Positions 60,359-64,000 of a DNA stretch of 64,000 nucleotides are shown piece after piece (the stretch's first letter is position 1; every line of letters begins with the position of its first letter). Made by a program: the position numbers and the translations under genes. Origin of the DNA: Cohnella endophytica. Lineage in GTDB: Bacteria > Bacillota > Bacilli > Paenibacillales > Paenibacillaceae. Under the pieces are notes generated by a model, which saw only the letters and a list, made by a program, of their open reading frames with translations, did not search any database and was not told where the DNA came from. The stretch spans positions 62,001-126,000 of the forward strand of contig NZ_RBZM01000008.1 in the NCBI RefSeq assembly GCF_003628305.1, written 5' to 3'.

Positions 60359-61272
60359 GAGAGGGTCGGAAAGCGCTGACTGCCGGAAAGAAGACAGCCG
60401 TATCGGATATCGCCTTTCAGACGGTGAATTACACCCTCTTGATCTTGCTCATGGCGGCCTGCATTTACCCTTTCTACTATATTTTCATTTACTCCATCAG
60501 CGATTCCAAAATGGCCATGACCGGAATCACGCTGATTCCGAAAGGCTTTACTCTTGTGTCCTACAGCAAAGTGTTCGTCATCGAAGGGATCGGGAACGGA
60601 GCGTTGATATCCGTCGCAAGGACGGTATTGGGGACGGCTTTGACGGTTTTCGTATGCTCGCTGTTCGCCTATTTGATGACCTTGCAGCAGTTCCCGTTGA
60701 GAAAAGTATTTTATCGTTATTTGATCATCACGCTCTATTTTAACGCCGGACTGATTCCCTGGTATATCTGGATGCGCCAATTGCATTTGAACAACAACTT
60801 TCTGCTCTATATTCTGCCGGGCGCCGTCAACGCTTTTTATATCATCCTCATGAAAACCTACTTCGAGCAATTGCCCAAATCGTTGGAAGAGTCGGCCAAA
60901 ATCGATGGAGCCGGTTACTTTACGATCTATTGGAAAATCATCATCCCGACCTCCACTTCCATTATTGCCACGATAGCCGTGTTCACGGCGGTCGACCAAT
61001 GGAACTCCTGGTTTGACAATTACATTCTCGTTAGCGACAAAAAGCTGAATACGCTCCAGTACCTTCTGTACAACTACATCACCTCGGCATCCGCGCTTTC
61101 GCGTCAAAGCGGAATGGAGATCAACAGGGGAGGGGCCAATGCCGTCTATATGACCCCGGATACCGTCAGGATGACGATCACCATGGTGATCACCTTTCCC
61201 ATTCTCTGCGTCTATCCGTTCCTGCAAAAATATTTCGTGAAGGGCATTATGCTAGGCGCAATTAAAGGCTGA
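60355..61272 (+). CDS. ABC permease, YtcP type
   Basis: The 305-residue permease has six membrane helices, an EAA loop (KSLEESAKIDGAGYFTIYWK) and the C-terminal PFLQKYFVKGIMLGAIKG mark of the YtcP group. Coupled to the gene before it by a 4-nt overlap. It should form the membrane channel with the LplB-type partner for the same glycan. Confidence 0.92.
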   Translation: MREGRKALTAGKKTAVSDIAFQTVNYTLLILLMAACIYPFYYIFIYSISDSKMAMTGITLIPKGFTLVSYSKVFVIEGIGNGALISVARTVLGTALTVFVCSLFAYLMTLQQFPLRKVFYRYLIITLYFNAGLIPWYIWMRQLHLNNNFLLYILPGAVNAFYIILMKTYFEQLPKSLEESAKIDGAGYFTIYWKIIIPTSTSIIATIAVFTAVDQWNSWFDNYILVSDKKLNTLQYLLYNYITSASALSRQSGMEINRGGANAVYMTPDTVRMTITMVITFPILCVYPFLQKYFVKGIMLGAIKG

Positions 61273-61335
61273 CGACGGATTATTCGGCGCTACGGCGCCG
61301 TTAATCAAATATGAAACGACACGGGAGGAATCGCA

Positions 61336-63096
61336 TTGAAAAAGGGGAATGCAATCAAGGGTATCCTGACGGCTATGCTTGTCATGATGCTCCTGGTAAC
61401 GGCGGCCTGCTCGAAAGGGAACAACGGGGGAAACTCCGCGTCCCCGTCCGACAGCGCTTCGCCCAGCGAAACGGCTAGCGCTTCGCCGAGCTCGTCCGCT
61501 TCGGAGGAACCGTCGCAGGAAACGAAAGAGCCGATTAAGCTGACGATGCTGGTCAGCCAAAAGCCGCCGGTCGATTTCAAGGATACGGAAGTCGGCCAGG
61601 AAATCCAGAAACGATTCGGCATCACCATCGAATGGGTGGATGCGGAAGACGAGAAGATCAAGGTCATGCTGGCTTCGGGCGACTTTCCGGACATCGTCAT
61701 GCTGAAGCCCGAGTATCAGGCCAGATTGATCGAGGGCGGTCAAGTCTACGCGATGGACGACTACCTGGACGCGTACGGCAAGAATATAACCGCCAACGTA
61801 CCGAAAGTCGTCGATTTCATGAGGAAGTTCCGCAGCAACGGCACGAATAAGCTGTACTTCCTGCCGGTGAACTCGGGTCCGGATATGATGGGCTTCGAAG
61901 CGAGCCTTGGCGTGAACACGAGGTGGGATTACTACAAGGAGCTCGGCTTCCCGGCCATCAAGAACGAAGACGATTTGCTGGCCATGCTGAAGCAAATGCA
62001 GGAGAAGCATCCGAAGACGGACGACGGCCAGAAGGTGTATGGCGTCGGGTTCTGGAACGATTGGGGATTGTGGGATTATTACATGCCGATGGCCATCACG
62101 AACGGTTTTTCCAACTGGGGGCCGAACGGATATTTGGTCAAACAAGACACGAACGAAATCATCAACAACTACACGAATCCCGACAGTCCATTGTGGAAGA
62201 CGGTCTCCTTCTATTACAAAGCGAAAAAGATGGGCTTGGTCGATCCGGACTCCTTCACGATGAAATCCGGGGATTTCCAGGCCAAGATGGCCAACGGCAC
62301 GATTCTGTATGCGCCTGCCAGCTGGTTTAACGGCGATTTCAACGGAAAAAACAATGCAGCCATGAAAGGCTATGCCGTCATTCCGATGGAAGGCGGATAC
62401 CAATGGAACGGCGCCGACCAACTCGGTTGGTTCGACAAATCGCTGGGCATTTCCAAAAAGAACAAATATCCGGAAAGAACGATGGAATTGCTGGATTTCC
62501 TTTGGTCGTTCGAGGGGAACCGACTCGCTTACAGCGGCGTCCAAGGCGTGCATTGGGATGTTGTTGACGGGGCGCCAACGCTCACCGAAATGATGGTCAA
62601 AGCGCAAACCGAGAACGGCGACGTGTGGAGGAAGACCGGCGTGCGCGGAGCGCAAACGGGCATCATGTCAGGTCTGGGCAACTTCGTCGTCGATCCGGAA
62701 GACAACACGGAAGTCGACTTGTTCAGCTCGGCCAAGTCTTTCGAAAAGCAGCTCACTCCATTGACCAAAGACTTCAGCGAGCATTACGGTGTGAAGTATC
62801 CCGCGGAAATCTTCCTGAAAAACGTGGAAGAAGGGAAATCGATCAACCAGAAAAACATGGATACGCGCATCTCGGCCGCTCTTCCGAACACGCCGGACGA
62901 TATCGCGAGAATCGATTCCAAGTTGGATGAACTGATGACGAAAGCGGTCGCCAAAGCCATTAACGCGAAATCGGATGCCGACTTTGATTCCGTCAAGCAG
63001 AAAACGATGGACAATCTGAAGTCGAACGGCGTGGATCAGTCCAACGACTATTGGATGAAAACCTGGGAGGATACGAAAGCAGCCGTAAATAAATAA
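61336..63096 (+). CDS. Solute-binding lipoprotein of the second importer
   Basis: TTG 61336 follows GGGAGG. The 586-residue product has a lipoprotein signal (VTAACSKG, Cys near 24), a long Ser/Glu-rich linker and a family 1 binding domain (IKVMLASGDFPDIVMLKPEY; FWNDWGLWDYYMPMAITNGF). It directly follows the permease pair and is the main binding protein of that importer. A terminator follows. Confidence 0.9.
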   Translation: MKKGNAIKGILTAMLVMMLLVTAACSKGNNGGNSASPSDSASPSETASASPSSSASEEPSQETKEPIKLTMLVSQKPPVDFKDTEVGQEIQKRFGITIEWVDAEDEKIKVMLASGDFPDIVMLKPEYQARLIEGGQVYAMDDYLDAYGKNITANVPKVVDFMRKFRSNGTNKLYFLPVNSGPDMMGFEASLGVNTRWDYYKELGFPAIKNEDDLLAMLKQMQEKHPKTDDGQKVYGVGFWNDWGLWDYYMPMAITNGFSNWGPNGYLVKQDTNEIINNYTNPDSPLWKTVSFYYKAKKMGLVDPDSFTMKSGDFQAKMANGTILYAPASWFNGDFNGKNNAAMKGYAVIPMEGGYQWNGADQLGWFDKSLGISKKNKYPERTMELLDFLWSFEGNRLAYSGVQGVHWDVVDGAPTLTEMMVKAQTENGDVWRKTGVRGAQTGIMSGLGNFVVDPEDNTEVDLFSSAKSFEKQLTPLTKDFSEHYGVKYPAEIFLKNVEEGKSINQKNMDTRISAALPNTPDDIARIDSKLDELMTKAVAKAINAKSDADFDSVKQKTMDNLKSNGVDQSNDYWMKTWEDTKAAVNK

Positions 63097-63101
63097 TTCG
63101 A

Positions 63102-63149
63102 CAAACCGGGCATAAGTGAGAGCAAGAAGCACGTATGTCCGGTTTTTTT
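63102..63149 (+). terminator. Intrinsic terminator
   Basis: AAACCGG-G-CATA and TATG-T-CCGGTTT pair around a long loop, followed by TTTTT. It ends the importer operon. Confidence 0.75.
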
Positions 63150-63242
63150 ACGTAGATCCCCCAAGGAAGGGGTGATGCCTATGATTGTCGATCGGAAACA
63201 ACTGTAATTCTGACGCAAAAATCCAAAAAACGAGGAGGTTTT

Positions 63243-64000
63243 ATGATGTTAATCGTAAGAAGATGGAATGCCACAAAACAGTTGGCCTTATGCATGGCAC
63301 TGCTGCTTGCTGTTTCGATTGCTTCCGTGTTGGCGCCTTCCGTCGCGCATGCCGCCGCCACCTACTACGTGGCGACGACCGGCAGCGACTCCAACAATGG
63401 CACGTCGCTTGGCACGCCCTTCAAGACGATTCAAAAAGCGGCAAGCGTGGCGGTAGCCGGAGACACGGTCAACATCCGTGCCGGGACATACCGCGAGACC
63501 GTCTCGCCCGCCAACAACGGGACTTCGGCCAGTCCGATCGTCTTCCAGAATTACTCGGGAGAGAGCGTCACGATCTCCGGCTTGGACGCCGTAACTTCCG
63601 CTTGGACGCAGTATTCGGGCAATATCTACTACACCAACACCACCATGAGCCTGGGAGATCAAGATGCCGTATTCGTCGATGGCGCTCCCATGACTTATGC
63701 AAGGTGGCCCAACAAAACCGGCGCAAGCCCGATGACCAACGATGGCGCGATGATCGGCAGCGGAAGCTTGACCAGCATCACCGACTCGGGTATGCCTAAT
63801 CAAGGTTCAGGCTATTACAACGGCGGCATCGTGTGGTTTATCGCAGGAGCGAAATGGACCGCGCATGGGGCCACAATAACGGGAAGCGGTAGCGGCACGG
63901 TCAACTTTACGATTCCGGGAGACATGGGCAGCGAACATAATCCGGGCGACATCTCCAGGGGCGACAGAAATTATTACTATTTGGCCGGCAAGCTGGGTCT
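63243..64000 (+). CDS. Secreted parallel beta-helix protein, cut by window end
   Basis: ATG 63243 (ATG 63246 is the next codon) follows CGAGGAGG. The open frame runs past the window, with 252 codons seen. It begins with a clear signal peptide: basic start, hydrophobic core (LALCMALLLAVSIASVLA) and a cleavage site AHA-A near 37. The mature part (TYYVATTGSDSNNG; AGDTVNIRAGTYRETVSPAN) is closely similar to the 57676 protein, including the YARWPNKTG and IAGAKW segments. This is the outside counterpart that would cut the polymer before import. The C-terminal half lies outside the window. Confidence 0.85.
   Translation, partial: MMLIVRRWNATKQLALCMALLLAVSIASVLAPSVAHAAATYYVATTGSDSNNGTSLGTPFKTIQKAASVAVAGDTVNIRAGTYRETVSPANNGTSASPIVFQNYSGESVTISGLDAVTSAWTQYSGNIYYTNTTMSLGDQDAVFVDGAPMTYARWPNKTGASPMTNDGAMIGSGSLTSITDSGMPNQGSGYYNGGIVWFIAGAKWTAHGATITGSGSGTVNFTIPGDMGSEHNPGDISRGDRNYYYLAGKLG

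Noticed and set aside
1..64000. CRISPR array, tRNA or rRNA genes, intact insertion sequences
   Set aside because: No regular short repeats with unique spacers, no complete tRNA or rRNA gene and no intact transposase were seen.

Overview
The window looks like a Paenibacillaceae chromosome (Paenibacillus or Cohnella type). The evidence is the repeated YesM/YesN two-component pair with LplB/YtcP-type sugar permeases and large lipoprotein solute-binding proteins, an agrB/agrD cassette, strong AGGAGG ribosome sites with frequent TTG/GTG starts, and Bacillota-style terminators. The first ~10 kb is AT-rich and accessory in character. The right half is richer in GC and is mostly carbohydrate-uptake operons.

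Layout. 1-781 is the distal end of an integrated element, closed by a duplicated 3' end of the tmRNA gene ssrA. 865-2290 holds genes of unknown function, followed by a tiny holin-like type I toxin gene (2701-2805) and a ~1.9 kb gene desert. 4839-8970 is a possible defence island: a PLD-helicase-DUF3427 protein, a Nudix hydrolase, an XRE regulator and a small membrane protein. 9187-10849 is a four-gene agr-like signalling operon without a kinase or receiver domain. 11054-19000 carries an HD-GYP protein, a MoxR ATPase with a VWA/metallopeptidase partner, an acyltransferase, an ECF sigma factor, an SDR and a VOC protein. 19030-23247 encodes a 1405-residue GGDEF protein.

23345-28673 (minus strand) is a sugar-type ABC operon ending in a Cys/Met-type PLP enzyme, with a FadR-like GntR regulator. 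The same palindrome overlaps the start regions of both the regulator and the ABC operon. 28774-40054 is a stress or detoxification island: a membrane protein, a DJ-1/PfpI protein, a MacB-like ABC exporter with a lipoprotein, a PAS histidine kinase with a NarL-type regulator, and an ABC exporter. Five promoters in this island share one geometry: TTTGCG direct repeats, then exactly 21 nt to the -10 box. This is the strongest regulatory signal in the window and probably marks the regulon of the encoded two-component system.

40250-53232 is a glycan-use locus: an M14-like peptidase, a FAD oxidoreductase, YesN/YesM, two permeases, a binding protein and a GH2 enzyme. Its two plus-strand operons share a 35-nt upstream element. 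53575-64000 is a second carbohydrate locus, with a membrane-anchored AraC regulator, two binding proteins, two permeases and two paralogous parallel beta-helix proteins, one apparently cytoplasmic and one with a signal peptide (cut by the window end).
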